Notes: generated by a model from the sequence alone, not told the origin. A DNA stretch of 64,000 nucleotides from Serratia silvae (GCF_023282985.1 NZ_JAGQDC010000017.1:62001-126000); one strand, 5' to 3'; shown: positions 40,175 to 49,649, numbered from the stretch's first letter. Translations and numbers: made by a program.

Positions 40175-41183
40175 GCGCCGCCATCCCCTGCTGTTTCATC
40201 CATTGCCCGGTCAGCTCAATGCCCTGCTCCAGGCTATAACGCGGCCGGTAGCCCAACTCTTCAATCGCGCGGCTGTTATCCAGCGTCATATCAAAATAGG
40301 CGGCCGCCGCGCTGTAGCGCGTCAGCATCGGCTCTTTGCCGGTAAAATGGGCTATCAATTCCATGCCACCTGCCACCGCCCACAATAACCGGTAAGGCAA
40401 TGCCTGCACCCTATATTGCCAGCCTAGCTGTTGGGCCAGCAGTTGGTGCAGCATATCCTCCAGCCGCTGCGGCTGTTGGTTGGTGATGTTATAAATGCCG
40501 CCGGAAGGCAAATTATCCCGGTTGCTGGCCAGATCCATCGCATGCACTACGTTGAGCACAAAGGTCAGATCCAGATAAGCTCTGCCACCACCTGGCAGGC
40601 GCAGAACACCTTTATCACGCCGCATCTGGGCCAGGATCCTGGGTACGATCACTCGGTCATGCGGGCCAAACAGGCCGCGCGGACGCAGGATCAGGTAGGT
40701 GGTTTGCGGATAGCGATGCAGCAGCCCGCCAATGCTCTGCTCGGCAGCATACTTGCTGGCAGCGTAATGGTTGGCAAATCGGCGGGCAGATTCACTTTCG
40801 GTGATGTTGTGATGATGTTTGAAGTCAAAATAGATCGCTGGCGTCGAGATATGGATAAAGCGTTTTACGCCGCAACGCCCGGCTACTTTGGCGAGTTTTT
40901 CCGTGACATAAGTGTTGGCCTGGAAAAACACCCTGCGATCGCCCCATGGAGAAGATTTAGCGGCGCAATGCCAGACGATGTCATAACCTTTCATCAGTTG
41001 TTCGCACTGTTCCGTCCCGGCACGGGTCAGATCCAACGGGGTAAATTTTGCCCCCAGCGCCACCAACTCACGGCCAACGTCCTCATCGCGCCCGGTGGCA
41101 TGCACCTGATGCCCAGCAGCCAATAACCACTCGGCCGCATTGCGCCCTAACCCACTGGTTGCTCCAGTTACCAAGACTTTCAT
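40167..41183 (-). CDS. NAD(P)-dependent epimerase / 3beta-HSD-like dehydrogenase
   Basis: 338-residue extended short-chain dehydrogenase. The Rossmann motif is TGATSGLGRNA at residues 6-16 and the active-site pair is Tyr140-x3-Lys144 (NHYAASKYA), with STPAIYFD supplying the Ser/Thr. It resembles the 3beta-hydroxysteroid dehydrogenase group, which includes OleD, the enzyme that reduces the beta-keto acid in bacterial long-chain olefin synthesis. This makes a ketoreductase role following the condensing enzyme plausible. Its start overlaps the upstream gene by 4 bases. Confidence 0.83.
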   Translation of the reverse strand: MKVLVTGATSGLGRNAAEWLLAAGHQVHATGRDEDVGRELVALGAKFTPLDLTRAGTEQCEQLMKGYDIVWHCAAKSSPWGDRRVFFQANTYVTEKLAKVAGRCGVKRFIHISTPAIYFDFKHHHNITESESARRFANHYAASKYAAEQSIGGLLHRYPQTTYLILRPRGLFGPHDRVIVPRILAQMRRDKGVLRLPGGGRAYLDLTFVLNVVHAMDLASNRDNLPSGGIYNITNQQPQRLEDMLHQLLAQQLGWQYRVQALPYRLLWAVAGGMELIAHFTGKEPMLTRYSAAAAYFDMTLDNSRAIEELGYRPRYSLEQGIELTGQWMKQQGMAAHG

Positions 41184-42187
41184 GGCAGCAGCACCATGCC
41201 GCCCAGGGTCAGCCCAGCAGCGGTGCCAATCAGCATCACCGGCAGATTGGCATTCAGCCTGTCGGTGATCGCCGCTTCATGTAAAGCGGAAGGAATTGAC
41301 GCCGCTACCTGGTTGCCCCGGTAACGATAGATATCCACCAAGGCCTCTGGCGCCACATGCAGCCTTTGGCGCATATGTTCCAGCGAGAGATGGCTGGCCT
41401 GATGCGGCACTACGGTGGCAATCTGTGGCAAAGTAAGCCCTGCAGCGCTCAGCAAGCGCTCAAGATAACCTTCGATCAGCGCTGAAGCCTGGCGGAACAG
41501 TTGCTTGCCCTTCATGTGGAATAGGAAATCGCTGTCGTTCATCCCGGCTCGCGGGTTACGGCGTGTGCCACCAGCACGGATTTCACACAAATCGCTGCCT
41601 TCCGGGTAGGTTTCCATCAGGTAGGACAAAATGCCGCTACGCCCATCACCGCGTTCCACAATGGCACAAGCGGCACCATCGCCAAAAATCAGTGAGGATT
41701 CTTCATCTTCCCAGTTGATACCGCGCGAGGCAATATCGGCAGAGACAATGGCAATACGCCGGTAAACGCCAGCGTTGAGTAGCCCAGCCGCCACCTGCAA
41801 TGCGCTAATAAAGCTGACGCAACTGGTATTGATATCAAAACCTGCGGTACCTGAGGGTAATCCGGCGATTTTAAGAATATGCGCGGCACTAAAGGGTAAT
41901 GCCTGTACGGGAATAGCCGAGGCCGAGATCAACAGATCGATGGAGTCACGCAGGATAGCATGGCGAGCCAGCGCATCATCTAATGCGGCAACGGCCAGTT
42001 CGGCCTGGCTGGCCTGATTGCTGGCATGAAAGCGATGAATAATCCCCGAGCGTTTTTCTACATAGCCGACGGGTTTGTTCAATTGCCGATCCAACACCGA
42101 AGATTCGATGCAGCCGGGAGGCAAAGCCGCGCCGGTCGCGATGATTTTCAGCGGCAGTACGGGGTGGGACAGGTTATCAATGGTCAT
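41180..42187 (-). CDS. KAS III-type condensing enzyme (FabH/OleA-like)
   Basis: First gene of the operon, 335 residues, thiolase fold. The Cys-His-Asn triad is Cys123 (INTSCVSFISAL), His262 (VVPHQASH) and Asn292 (RYRGNQVAAS), with His to Asn spacing identical to E. coli FabH. GDGAACAIVERG and the C-terminal GTAAGLTLGGMVLL are family segments. It should condense two acyl thioesters, or an acyl-CoA with malonyl-ACP. It is not the housekeeping fabH, which sits in the plsX-fabD cluster. It begins the operon; AGT/TGA-type spacing upstream gives no strong ribosome-binding site. Confidence 0.87.
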   Translation of the reverse strand: MTIDNLSHPVLPLKIIATGAALPPGCIESSVLDRQLNKPVGYVEKRSGIIHRFHASNQASQAELAVAALDDALARHAILRDSIDLLISASAIPVQALPFSAAHILKIAGLPSGTAGFDINTSCVSFISALQVAAGLLNAGVYRRIAIVSADIASRGINWEDEESSLIFGDGAACAIVERGDGRSGILSYLMETYPEGSDLCEIRAGGTRRNPRAGMNDSDFLFHMKGKQLFRQASALIEGYLERLLSAAGLTLPQIATVVPHQASHLSLEHMRQRLHVAPEALVDIYRYRGNQVAASIPSALHEAAITDRLNANLPVMLIGTAAGLTLGGMVLLP

Positions 42188-42562
42188 AGGTGTTCAGTCT
42201 GCTTATCCCTAACTCGTTTGGCTTAGCATCCCGCGTAATTAATCAATCGATTTACGCTATTTTGATCTAGCCCTTATTTAACATCAGCATAATGAAAATC
42301 CTAACAGGAATTTTTACTGATTGATTCCGTTCGTTTAACTAACCTGGTAAACCATGCCGTTAACCTAATGGCACAGCGTAAATCAACGCCGAAAAGAGAT
42401 CTATAGGAATAAACTATTCGCCTTGCTCTGGGAAACCAAGGCTGGTCACATTATTCACTACTAAAGAACAACTGATATCGTTGATTAACTATATGTTGCA
42501 GGTAGGAAGCACGGCTAATCCGTGAGTTGGCCAAGCGTACACCACGGCATGAGGAGGAATTG
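42188..42562. other. Promoter region of the lipid operon and Rpn remnant
   Basis: About 370 AT-rich bases. The minus-strand promoter of the eight-gene operon must lie here but no operator was recognised. From 42504 the plus-strand frame reads EARLIREL..RTPRHEEEL, which resembles the segment just before the C-terminal part of Rpn-family nucleases; a stop at 42503 ends the homology. Confidence 0.5.
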
Positions 42563-42745
42563 ATGACTATTGCAGAATATCTCGAGCAAAAAGGCTTTGA
42601 GAACGGTCTTCAAAAAGGTATCGAGAAAGAGCGGGAAACAGTTCTGAAAATTGCGAGTGCCATGCTGGCTAAAGGCTTTGACCAGACGATGGTAATGCAA
42701 CTCACCGGCCTTTCCACGGAAGATTTGGTAGAAATCAGCCAATAA
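42563..42745 (+). CDS. Orphan C-terminal fragment of an Rpn-family nuclease (RpnS-like)
   Basis: 60-residue protein from ATG 42563 behind a strong GAGGAGGAATTG. MTIAEYLEQKGFENGLQKG, then LKIASAMLAKGF and MVMQLTGLSTEDLVEI, is the C-terminal oligomerisation/helix-turn-helix-like tail of Rpn (YhgA-like PD-(D/E)XK) recombination-promoting nucleases. The catalytic domain is absent. In intact rpn genes the same tail is also made from an internal start as a small antitoxin-like protein; here only that part survives, with the ribosome-binding site intact. It may be a decayed gene or a retained small protein. Confidence 0.75.
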   Translation: MTIAEYLEQKGFENGLQKGIEKERETVLKIASAMLAKGFDQTMVMQLTGLSTEDLVEISQ

Positions 42746-42752
42746 ATAGCAA

Positions 42753-42781
42753 AGCGGCAACGTCCATCAGACCTTGCCGCT
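42753..42781 (-). terminator. Hairpin after narGHJI
   Basis: AGCGGCAA/TTGCCGCT, an 8-bp stem with a 13-base loop, 14 bases beyond the narI stop. Only a short T-run (TTTGCTATTTATT) follows on the minus strand. Confidence 0.6.
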
Positions 42782-42795
42782 GGGTAATGCAGGAA

Positions 42796-43473
42796 CTAAC
42801 GGCGGTTACGCACCAACTGGTAGCGGCGAGTCAGATATTCCACTGGCACGCTCCAGATATGCACCAGGCGGCAGAACGGGAATATCAGGAACAGTGTCAT
42901 GCCGAGCACGATATGGATCTTGAATATCAGTGCAACCCCTTCCAGGTGCTGAGCCGCGCCGCCATGGAAAGTCACCACCGCTTGCGCCCAAGCCACCAGC
43001 TTCAGCATCTCGCTGCCGTCCATATGTTGGGCAGAAAACGGAATGGTCAACAGCCCTAGGCACACCTGCACGACCAGCAGCGTCAGGATCAGGATATCCC
43101 CCACGCTACTGGTGGCGCGGATGCGTGGGTTGGTCAAACGGCGCTTCAATAACAACACGCCACCCACCAACATCATCACACCACAAGCCCCACCGGCAAA
43201 CATCGCCATTTTCTGCTTCACGGCGATTGGCAGGAAAGATTCATACATCCAGTGCGGCGTCAGCATGCCGAGGAAATGCCCGGCAAAAATGCCCAGAATG
43301 CCAATATGGAACAGGTTGGAAGCCAGCCGCATGCCCTTTTTATCCAGCATCTGGCTGGAGCCAGCTCGCCAGCTATATTGCCCGTAGTCGTAGCGTAGCC
43401 AACTGCCGATCAGGAAGATCGCCCCGGCGATATACGGATAGATATCGAAGAAGAAAAGCGTCAGAAAATGCAT
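42796..43473 (-). CDS. narI: Nitrate reductase A, cytochrome b subunit NarI
   Basis: 225-residue integral membrane subunit holding two b-type haems that takes electrons from quinol and passes them to NarH. Five helices; His ligands of the two haems lie in the second and fifth helices ([22 protein letters not shown] and RLVHIWS). The length is identical to the E. coli protein. The gene starts two bases after the narJ stop. It anchors NarGH to the cytoplasmic face of the membrane. Confidence 0.96.
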   Translation of the reverse strand: MHFLTLFFFDIYPYIAGAIFLIGSWLRYDYGQYSWRAGSSQMLDKKGMRLASNLFHIGILGIFAGHFLGMLTPHWMYESFLPIAVKQKMAMFAGGACGVMMLVGGVLLLKRRLTNPRIRATSSVGDILILTLLVVQVCLGLLTIPFSAQHMDGSEMLKLVAWAQAVVTFHGGAAQHLEGVALIFKIHIVLGMTLFLIFPFCRLVHIWSVPVEYLTRRYQLVRNRR

Positions 43474-43475
43474 GA

Positions 43476-44198
43476 TTAGCGTCCTTTGGTTGCCGTGGTC
43501 ATTGAACCCACATCCAGATACTGTGGCGCTACCGCGCCAGCAAAGCGCCGCTGGTGGGTTGCCTGCTGCGCCGAAGCACAGCCCTGCTCACTAAGGAACT
43601 TTATTTGCTCTTCTTCCCAGACGGCATCCAGCGCCTGTGGCGTGTCGTCCCTGGCTTCATCTGCCACCTGATCCCCCAGACTGGTGCTGGTCACTGCGGT
43701 ACCAGACAACGCCAGCAGCAGATCGAACAACACAGCATACGGGCTTTGACGCTGCTGCAAGCGAGCCCCCAGCAGTGCCAGAATAGGGGCGATATCCTGC
43801 AATCCACCTTGAGCTTCCTCTTTGTTGCAGCTAGCCAGATACTCCAGATACAGCGGCAGGAAGTCTGGGAGTTCGCGGCTGTCGATCTCCAGCCCGGCTT
43901 CGCGGTATTGCGCCATCAGATCGACCATCGCCTGGCCACGATCGCGGGATTCACCGTGAACGTGTTCAAACAGCAACAATGAGGTTGCACGGCCACGATC
44001 GAACAGCTCGCAATACTCCGCCTGCACATCCAGCAACGGACGGGCGCAGAAGCGGCGGATAAACATAATCAGTTGAGCACTGTGATGTAAATCCAGTTCA
44101 CAGGCTGGTTCCAGCGCTTCCACCAGCTCTTGCTGATGGTCAAACAACGCCTGCTCAGGATAATCCAGCAGGCGGGCAATAATTCGCAGAGCGATCAT
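43476..44198 (-). CDS. narJ: Nitrate reductase chaperone NarJ
   Basis: 240-residue cytoplasmic chaperone (TorD/DmsD family) that binds the N terminus of apo-NarG and is needed for molybdenum cofactor and FeS insertion; not part of the final enzyme. Family marks are [13 protein letters not shown] at the start, [26 protein letters not shown] in the middle and [10 protein letters not shown]. It overlaps narH by 4 bases, consistent with coupled translation. Confidence 0.95.
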   Translation of the reverse strand: MIALRIIARLLDYPEQALFDHQQELVEALEPACELDLHHSAQLIMFIRRFCARPLLDVQAEYCELFDRGRATSLLLFEHVHGESRDRGQAMVDLMAQYREAGLEIDSRELPDFLPLYLEYLASCNKEEAQGGLQDIAPILALLGARLQQRQSPYAVLFDLLLALSGTAVTSTSLGDQVADEARDDTPQALDAVWEEEQIKFLSEQGCASAQQATHQRRFAGAVAPQYLDVGSMTTATKGR

Positions 44199-45739
44199 GA
44201 GGCATCCTCCTTGCGCGGGGTTTTCTGCGTCACGTCGATGGCATCGATGCGGCGGCTATTGAACAGGTTGAACTTGCTGTCGCTGCCGTGGCAACCGTCG
44301 CCAAAGCTGAAGCCACAGCCTTTGCTTTCCGGGAAGGCTTCGCGCGCCAGTTCACGGTGGCTGGAAGGCACGACAAAACGGTCTTCATAGTTAGCGATCG
44401 CCAGATAGCGATACATCTCTTGCGCCTGCGCCTCTGTCAGCCCCACCTGCTCCAGCGCGCTGGTATCCACCACGCCGTCCACAGTTTCTGCCCGCTTGTA
44501 GTGGCGCATCGCCAACATTCGTTTCAGCGCCAACAGCACCGGAGCGGTATCCCCGGCGGTCAACAGATTCGCCAGATATTGCACCGGGATGCGCAGGCTT
44601 TCGACGTCAGGCAGTACGCCGCTATGGGCCAACTCACCGGCATCGGCAGCCGACTGGATCGGAGACAACGGCGGCACGTACCACACCATCGGCAAGGTGC
44701 GATATTCCGGGTGCAGCGGCAGCGCCAGCTTCCAGTCCATCGCCATCTTGTAAACCGGCGACTGCTGCGCAGCCTCAATCACCCCTTGCGGAATACCGTC
44801 TTTCAGCGCTTGCTCAATCACCGCCGGGTCGTGTGGATCGAGGAAGATATCCATTTGGCTCTGATACAGGTCTTTATCGTTCTCTGTCGCGGCCGCTTGT
44901 TCAATGCGGTCGGCATCGTACAGCAGCACGCCGAGATAGCGGATACGCCCCACGCAGGTTTCCGAACAGACGGTCGGCTGGCCAGCTTCAATCCTTGGAT
45001 AACAGAAGATGCACTTCTCGGATTTGCCGCTTTTCCAGTTGAAGTAGATTTTCTTGTACGGGCAGCCGGTCAGGCACATCCGCCAGCCGCGACATTTATC
45101 CTGATCGATCAGCACAATGCCGTCTTCGCCGCGTTTATAGATCGCACCGCTCGGGCAAGTCGCCACACAGGCCGGATTCAGGCAGTGCTCGCACAGGCGT
45201 GGCAAATACATCATGAAGGTGTTTTCGAACTGGCCGTACATCGCCTTCTGCATGTTGTCGAAGTTTTTATCCTTGGCACGCTTGTCGAACTCGCCGCCGA
45301 GGATCTCTTCCCAGTTTGGGCCACTTTCGATCTTGTTCATCCGCTGGCCGGTGATCAGCGATCGCGGGCGGGCGATCGGCTGATGCTTGCCCTGTGGGGC
45401 GGTATGCAGGTTTTGGTAGTCGTAATCGAACGGCTCGTAATAATCGTCCAACGCGGGAACGTCCGGGTTGGCAAAGATCTTCGACAGCAGGCCAACGCGG
45501 TTACCCATGCGCGGCTCCAGCTTACCGTTAATTTTGCGTATCCAACCGCCCTTCCACTTATCCTGATCTTCCCAGGCATTGGGATAGCCGATGCCCGGCT
45601 TGCTTTCCACGTTGTTGAACCAGGCGTATTCCATGCCTTCGCGGCTGGTCCAGACGTTCTTACAGGTCACCGAACAGGTATGGCAACCGATGCACTTGTC
45701 CAGGTTGAGCACCATGCCAACTTGCGAACGAATTTTCAT
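44195..45739 (-). CDS. narH: Nitrate reductase iron-sulfur subunit NarH
   Basis: 514-residue cytoplasmic subunit with three [4Fe-4S] and one [3Fe-4S] cluster. The cysteine groups are CIGCHTCSVTC, CEHCLNPACVATC, CRGWRMCLTGC (Trp in place of one Cys, the mark of the [3Fe-4S] cluster) and CIFCYPRIEAGQPTVC with CVGR. It relays electrons from NarI haems to the molybdenum site of NarG. Overlaps narG by 4 bases. Confidence 0.97.
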   Translation of the reverse strand: MKIRSQVGMVLNLDKCIGCHTCSVTCKNVWTSREGMEYAWFNNVESKPGIGYPNAWEDQDKWKGGWIRKINGKLEPRMGNRVGLLSKIFANPDVPALDDYYEPFDYDYQNLHTAPQGKHQPIARPRSLITGQRMNKIESGPNWEEILGGEFDKRAKDKNFDNMQKAMYGQFENTFMMYLPRLCEHCLNPACVATCPSGAIYKRGEDGIVLIDQDKCRGWRMCLTGCPYKKIYFNWKSGKSEKCIFCYPRIEAGQPTVCSETCVGRIRYLGVLLYDADRIEQAAATENDKDLYQSQMDIFLDPHDPAVIEQALKDGIPQGVIEAAQQSPVYKMAMDWKLALPLHPEYRTLPMVWYVPPLSPIQSAADAGELAHSGVLPDVESLRIPVQYLANLLTAGDTAPVLLALKRMLAMRHYKRAETVDGVVDTSALEQVGLTEAQAQEMYRYLAIANYEDRFVVPSSHRELAREAFPESKGCGFSFGDGCHGSDSKFNLFNSRRIDAIDVTQKTPRKEDAS

Positions 45740-48700
45740 TTGGCTTTCTCCTGCTGGCTGCCCTGTGCGTAGTCGTTACCTTCGCCGTCTAACCAGTCGA
45801 TATGGTCCATTTTGCGCACCACCACAAACTCATCGCGATTCGAGCCGACGGTGCCGTAGTAGTTAAAGCCGTACGCCAACTGCGCATAGCCGCCGATCAT
45901 ATGGGTCGGTTTCGGGCACACGCGGGTCACCGAGTTGTGGATCCCGCCGCGCTGGCTGGTGATTTCCGACCCTGGAATGTTCACGATGCGTTCCTGCGCG
46001 TGATACATCATGGTCATGCCCGACGGAATACGCTGGCTGACCACCGCACGGGCAGTGAGCGCGCCGTTGGCGTTGAAGGCCTCGATCCAGTCGTTATCTT
46101 CAATGCCCAGATCTTTGGCATCGTCCTCACTCAGCCAGACGATTGGCCCGCCGCGTGACAGAGTCAGCATCAACAGGTTGTCGCTGTAGGTGGAGTGAAT
46201 GCCCCACTTCTGGTGCGGCGTCAGGAAGTTCAGCGCCTTCTCTTTGTTGCCGTTCGGTTTTTTATTCAACAACGGCTGCGCGGCACGGGTGTCGATCGGC
46301 GGGCGATAGACCAACAGACTTTCCCCGAAGGCACGCATCCACTCATGATCTTGATACAGCTGTTGGCGGCCGCTCAGGGTGCGCCACGGGATCAGCTCAT
46401 GCACGTTGGTGTAGCAGGCGTTGTAAGAGACATGTTCGTCCTCCAGGCCAGACCAGGTTGGGCTGGAGATGATCTTGCGCGGCTGGGCCTGAATATCGCG
46501 GAAGCGGATCTTTTCATCTTCCTTGTTCAGCGCCAAATGGGTGTGATCGCGCCCGGTGATGTTGCTCAGCGCCTGCCAGGCTTTCACCGCCACCTGCCCA
46601 TTGGTTTCCGGTGCCAGCGACAGGATCACTTCCGCCGCATCAATGGCACTTTCGATCTTCGGCCGCCCGGCTGCCGGGCCTTCGGTCTTCACGTAGTTCA
46701 GCTTTTTCAGGAAGTCGACTTCGGCCTGGGTGTTCCAACTGATGCCCTTGCCACCGTTGCCAAGCTTGTCCAACAGAGGGCCAAGCGAGGTAAAGCGTTC
46801 GTAGGTCGCGGGATAATCGCGCTCGACCACCATGATGTGTGGCGCGGTTTTACCGGGGATCAGCTCACACTCGCCTTTCTTCCAGTCTTTCACTCCATAG
46901 GGCTGCGCCAGTTCGGCAGCGGAGTCATGCTGGATCGGCAGCGTAACAATGTCGGTTTCCTGGCCCAGATGGCCAACGCACACCTCGGAGAACGCTTTGG
47001 CGATACCCTTGTAGATCTCCCAGTCGCTCTTGGAGTCCCAGGCAGGATCGACAGCCGCAGACAGCGGATGAATAAACGGATGCATATCCGACGTATTCAT
47101 ATCGTCTTTCTCGTACCAGGTAGCGGTAGGCAACACGATATCGGAATACAGGCAGGTACTGGACATGCGGAAATCAAGCGTCACCACCAGATCTAACTTG
47201 CCTTCGCCGCCGTTATCCAACCACTCGACTTCCTGCGGTTTTACGCCGCCTTGCTGGCCCAGATCCTGGCCCTGGATGCCATTCTCGGTCCCCAGCAGGT
47301 ATTTGAGCATGTATTCATGCCCCTTGCCGGAGGAACCCAGCAGGTTGGAGCGCCAGACGAACAGGTTACGCGGGAAGTTCTGCGGGTTATCCGGCTGTTC
47401 GGCAGCAAAGCGGACGTTGCCCTGTTTCAGGCTCTCCACGGTGAAATCCAGCGGCGTCTGACCGGCCGCTTTAGCCTGAGCGGCCAGATGCAGCGGGTTG
47501 GTGTCCAGTTGTGGGGCCGATGGCAACCAGCCCATGCGCTCGGCACGCACGTTCAGGTCGATCAGGCTGCCAGCAAACTGGCTCTTGTCCGCCATCGGTG
47601 ACAACAGCTCTTCGGTGCCAACCGTCTCATAGCGCCATTGGCTGGAGTGGTTGTAGAAGAACGAGGTGCTGTTCATATGGCGCGCAGGCCGTTGCCAATC
47701 CAGGCCAAAGGCCAGCGGCGTCCAACCGGTTTGCGGGCGCAGCTTTTCCTGGCCGACATAGTGCGCCCAGCCGCCGCCGCTTTGGCCAACGCAACCGCAG
47801 AAGATCAGCATGTTGATCAGCCCGCGATAGGTCATGTCCATGTGATACCAGTGGTTGACACCGGCCCCAACGATAATCATCGAACGGCCGTGGGTTTTCT
47901 CGGCGTTTTCGGCAAATTCGCGCGCAATGCGGATGATGTTATGGCGTGATACGCCGGTGATCTGTTCCGCCCAGGCCGGCGTATAGGCTTTGACTTCGTC
48001 ATAACCGTTGGCACAGTTGGCATCATTCAGGCCACGATCCAGACCGTAGTTTGCCAGCGTCAGGTCGTAGACGCTGGTCACCAACGCCTGGCTTCCGTCC
48101 GCCAGTTGCAGGCGTTTTACCGGCAGTTTGTGCAGCAGGATGTCGTCCAGCGCCACGCTGTTGAAATGCTCACTCTCGGCACCGCCAAAGTAAGGGAAAC
48201 CAACGTCAACCACCTCATCATGGCTCCCTAGCAGGCTGAGTTGCAGCTCCACATCCTGTTGAGCTTTACCTTCACGCTGCTCCAGGTTCCATTTACCCTT
48301 CTCACCCCAACGGAAACCGATAGACCCCTGTGGTGCCACCAGTTCACCGCTGGTCTGATCCAGCGCGACGGTTTTCCACTCTGGGTTGTTTTCCTGACCA
48401 AGGCCATCCACAAGATCGGCGGCGCGCAGCAGGCGACCAGCGGCGTAATAGCCTTCGTTACGCGGCTCCAACAGCACCAGCATCGGCATATCGGTATAGC
48501 GACGCACATAGTCGCGGAAATAACCGACCTCACGATCCAGATGGAACTCTTTAAGCATCACATGGCCCATCGCCAGCGCCATTGCGCTATCGGTACCCTG
48601 TTTCGGGTTCAGCCACTGGTCGCATAACTTGGCCACTTCCGCGTAGTCTGGCGTCACCGCGACGGTTTTGGTGCCCTTGTAGCGAACCTCGGTGAAGAAG

Positions 48701-49497
48701 TGGGCGTCCGGGGTGCGCGTTTGCGGCACGTTGGAGCCCCAGGCGATGATATACGAGGAGTTGTACCAGTCGGCGGATTCCGGCACGTCGGTCTGTTCGC
48801 CCCAGGTCATCGGCGAGGCAGGTGGTAAATCGCAGTACCAGTCGTAGAAGCTCAGACAGGTGCCGCCAATCAGCGATAGGTAACGGGCTCCCGCCGCGTA
48901 AGACACCATCGACATCGCCGGGATCGGCGAGAAGCCGATAATGCGGTCCGGGCCAAAGGTCTTGGCGGTGTAGACGTTGGAGGCGGCGATCAGTTCATTG
49001 ACCTCCTGCCAGCTGGAACGGACAAAACCACCGCGGCCACGAGCCACTTTGTAGCTTTTGGCTTTTTCCGGGTCGGAAACGATCGAACCCCAGGCATCCA
49101 CCGGATCGCTGTGCAGGGCTTTAGCCTCGCGCCATAGTTTGATTAGGCGTTTGCGCATCAGAGGATATTTCAGGCGGTTGGCGCTGTAGAGATACCAGGA
49201 GTAGCTGGCACCGCGTGGGCAGCCACGGGGCTCATGGTTGGGCAAATCTGGGCGGGTGCGTGGATAATCGGTCTGCTGGGTTTCCCAGGTGACCAGGCCG
49301 TTTTTCACATAGATTTTCCAGCTACAGGAGCCGGTACAGTTAACACCATGGGTGGAGCGCACCACTTTGTCGTGCTGCCAACGGCTGCGGTAACCGTCTT
49401 CCCAATCGCGATTGGTGTTTAGCGTTTGGCCATGACCGCCAGAGAAAGGTTCGGCCAACTGCTTGAAGTAGCGGAACCGATCTAGAAATTTGCTCAT
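45736..49497 (-). CDS. narG: Respiratory nitrate reductase A catalytic subunit NarG
   Basis: 1253-residue molybdo-bis(MGD) enzyme that reduces nitrate to nitrite with quinol electrons in anaerobic respiration. The N-terminal FS0 cluster motif is STHGVNCTGSCSW with His50, Cys54 and Cys58, as in E. coli; no Tat signal for export. The start MSKFLDRFRYF at 49497 is chosen from homology and AGGAG eight bases upstream; the open frame extends 31 codons further into the leader and a mini-ERIC. First gene of narGHJI, with a perfect FNR site 139 bases upstream of the ATG. Confidence 0.97.
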   Translation of the reverse strand: MSKFLDRFRYFKQLAEPFSGGHGQTLNTNRDWEDGYRSRWQHDKVVRSTHGVNCTGSCSWKIYVKNGLVTWETQQTDYPRTRPDLPNHEPRGCPRGASYSWYLYSANRLKYPLMRKRLIKLWREAKALHSDPVDAWGSIVSDPEKAKSYKVARGRGGFVRSSWQEVNELIAASNVYTAKTFGPDRIIGFSPIPAMSMVSYAAGARYLSLIGGTCLSFYDWYCDLPPASPMTWGEQTDVPESADWYNSSYIIAWGSNVPQTRTPDAHFFTEVRYKGTKTVAVTPDYAEVAKLCDQWLNPKQGTDSAMALAMGHVMLKEFHLDREVGYFRDYVRRYTDMPMLVLLEPRNEGYYAAGRLLRAADLVDGLGQENNPEWKTVALDQTSGELVAPQGSIGFRWGEKGKWNLEQREGKAQQDVELQLSLLGSHDEVVDVGFPYFGGAESEHFNSVALDDILLHKLPVKRLQLADGSQALVTSVYDLTLANYGLDRGLNDANCANGYDEVKAYTPAWAEQITGVSRHNIIRIAREFAENAEKTHGRSMIIVGAGVNHWYHMDMTYRGLINMLIFCGCVGQSGGGWAHYVGQEKLRPQTGWTPLAFGLDWQRPARHMNSTSFFYNHSSQWRYETVGTEELLSPMADKSQFAGSLIDLNVRAERMGWLPSAPQLDTNPLHLAAQAKAAGQTPLDFTVESLKQGNVRFAAEQPDNPQNFPRNLFVWRSNLLGSSGKGHEYMLKYLLGTENGIQGQDLGQQGGVKPQEVEWLDNGGEGKLDLVVTLDFRMSSTCLYSDIVLPTATWYEKDDMNTSDMHPFIHPLSAAVDPAWDSKSDWEIYKGIAKAFSEVCVGHLGQETDIVTLPIQHDSAAELAQPYGVKDWKKGECELIPGKTAPHIMVVERDYPATYERFTSLGPLLDKLGNGGKGISWNTQAEVDFLKKLNYVKTEGPAAGRPKIESAIDAAEVILSLAPETNGQVAVKAWQALSNITGRDHTHLALNKEDEKIRFRDIQAQPRKIISSPTWSGLEDEHVSYNACYTNVHELIPWRTLSGRQQLYQDHEWMRAFGESLLVYRPPIDTRAAQPLLNKKPNGNKEKALNFLTPHQKWGIHSTYSDNLLMLTLSRGGPIVWLSEDDAKDLGIEDNDWIEAFNANGALTARAVVSQRIPSGMTMMYHAQERIVNIPGSEITSQRGGIHNSVTRVCPKPTHMIGGYAQLAYGFNYYGTVGSNRDEFVVVRKMDHIDWLDGEGNDYAQGSQQEKAK

Positions 49498-49524
49498 CCG
49501 GAGTTCTCCTGAAGGCTCGTTACA

Positions 49525-49562
49525 CTCGAATTTCAAGCTGAAACTTGAAAGACGACGGGTAT
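49525..49562. repeat. Truncated mini-ERIC in the narG leader
   Basis: GAATTTCAAGCT followed directly by GAAACTTGAAAGACGACGG joins the two terminal arms of the ERIC elements at 60888 and 63563, with the whole central part missing. TTTCAAG/CTTGAAA forms a 7-bp hairpin about 30 bases before the narG ribosome-binding site. Confidence 0.75.
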
Positions 49563-49635
49563 GTTGTTGTAAGAAGTTGCCAAGTGACATTGCTCAATCT
49601 GCAGCCAAGGCTACTGATGCTCTGCCGGACGTAAC

Positions 49636-49649
49636 TTGATTGCGATCAA
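49636..49649. promoter_or_regulatory. FNR site of narGHJI
   Basis: TTGATTGCGATCAA matches the FNR consensus TTGAT-N4-ATCAA perfectly. Class II activation would place the start site near 49601. No convincing NarL 7-2-7 site was found nearby. Confidence 0.85.

Noticed and set aside
44288..45772. 494-codon open frame on the plus strand opposite narH
   Set aside because: It is an antisense shadow of narH, whose clusters are perfectly conserved; the translated product has no recognisable motif and no ribosome-binding site. GC-rich third positions create such frames.
46195..47196. 333-codon plus-strand frame opposite narG
   Set aside because: Antisense of a highly conserved gene, His/Gln-rich low-quality translation, no start signal.
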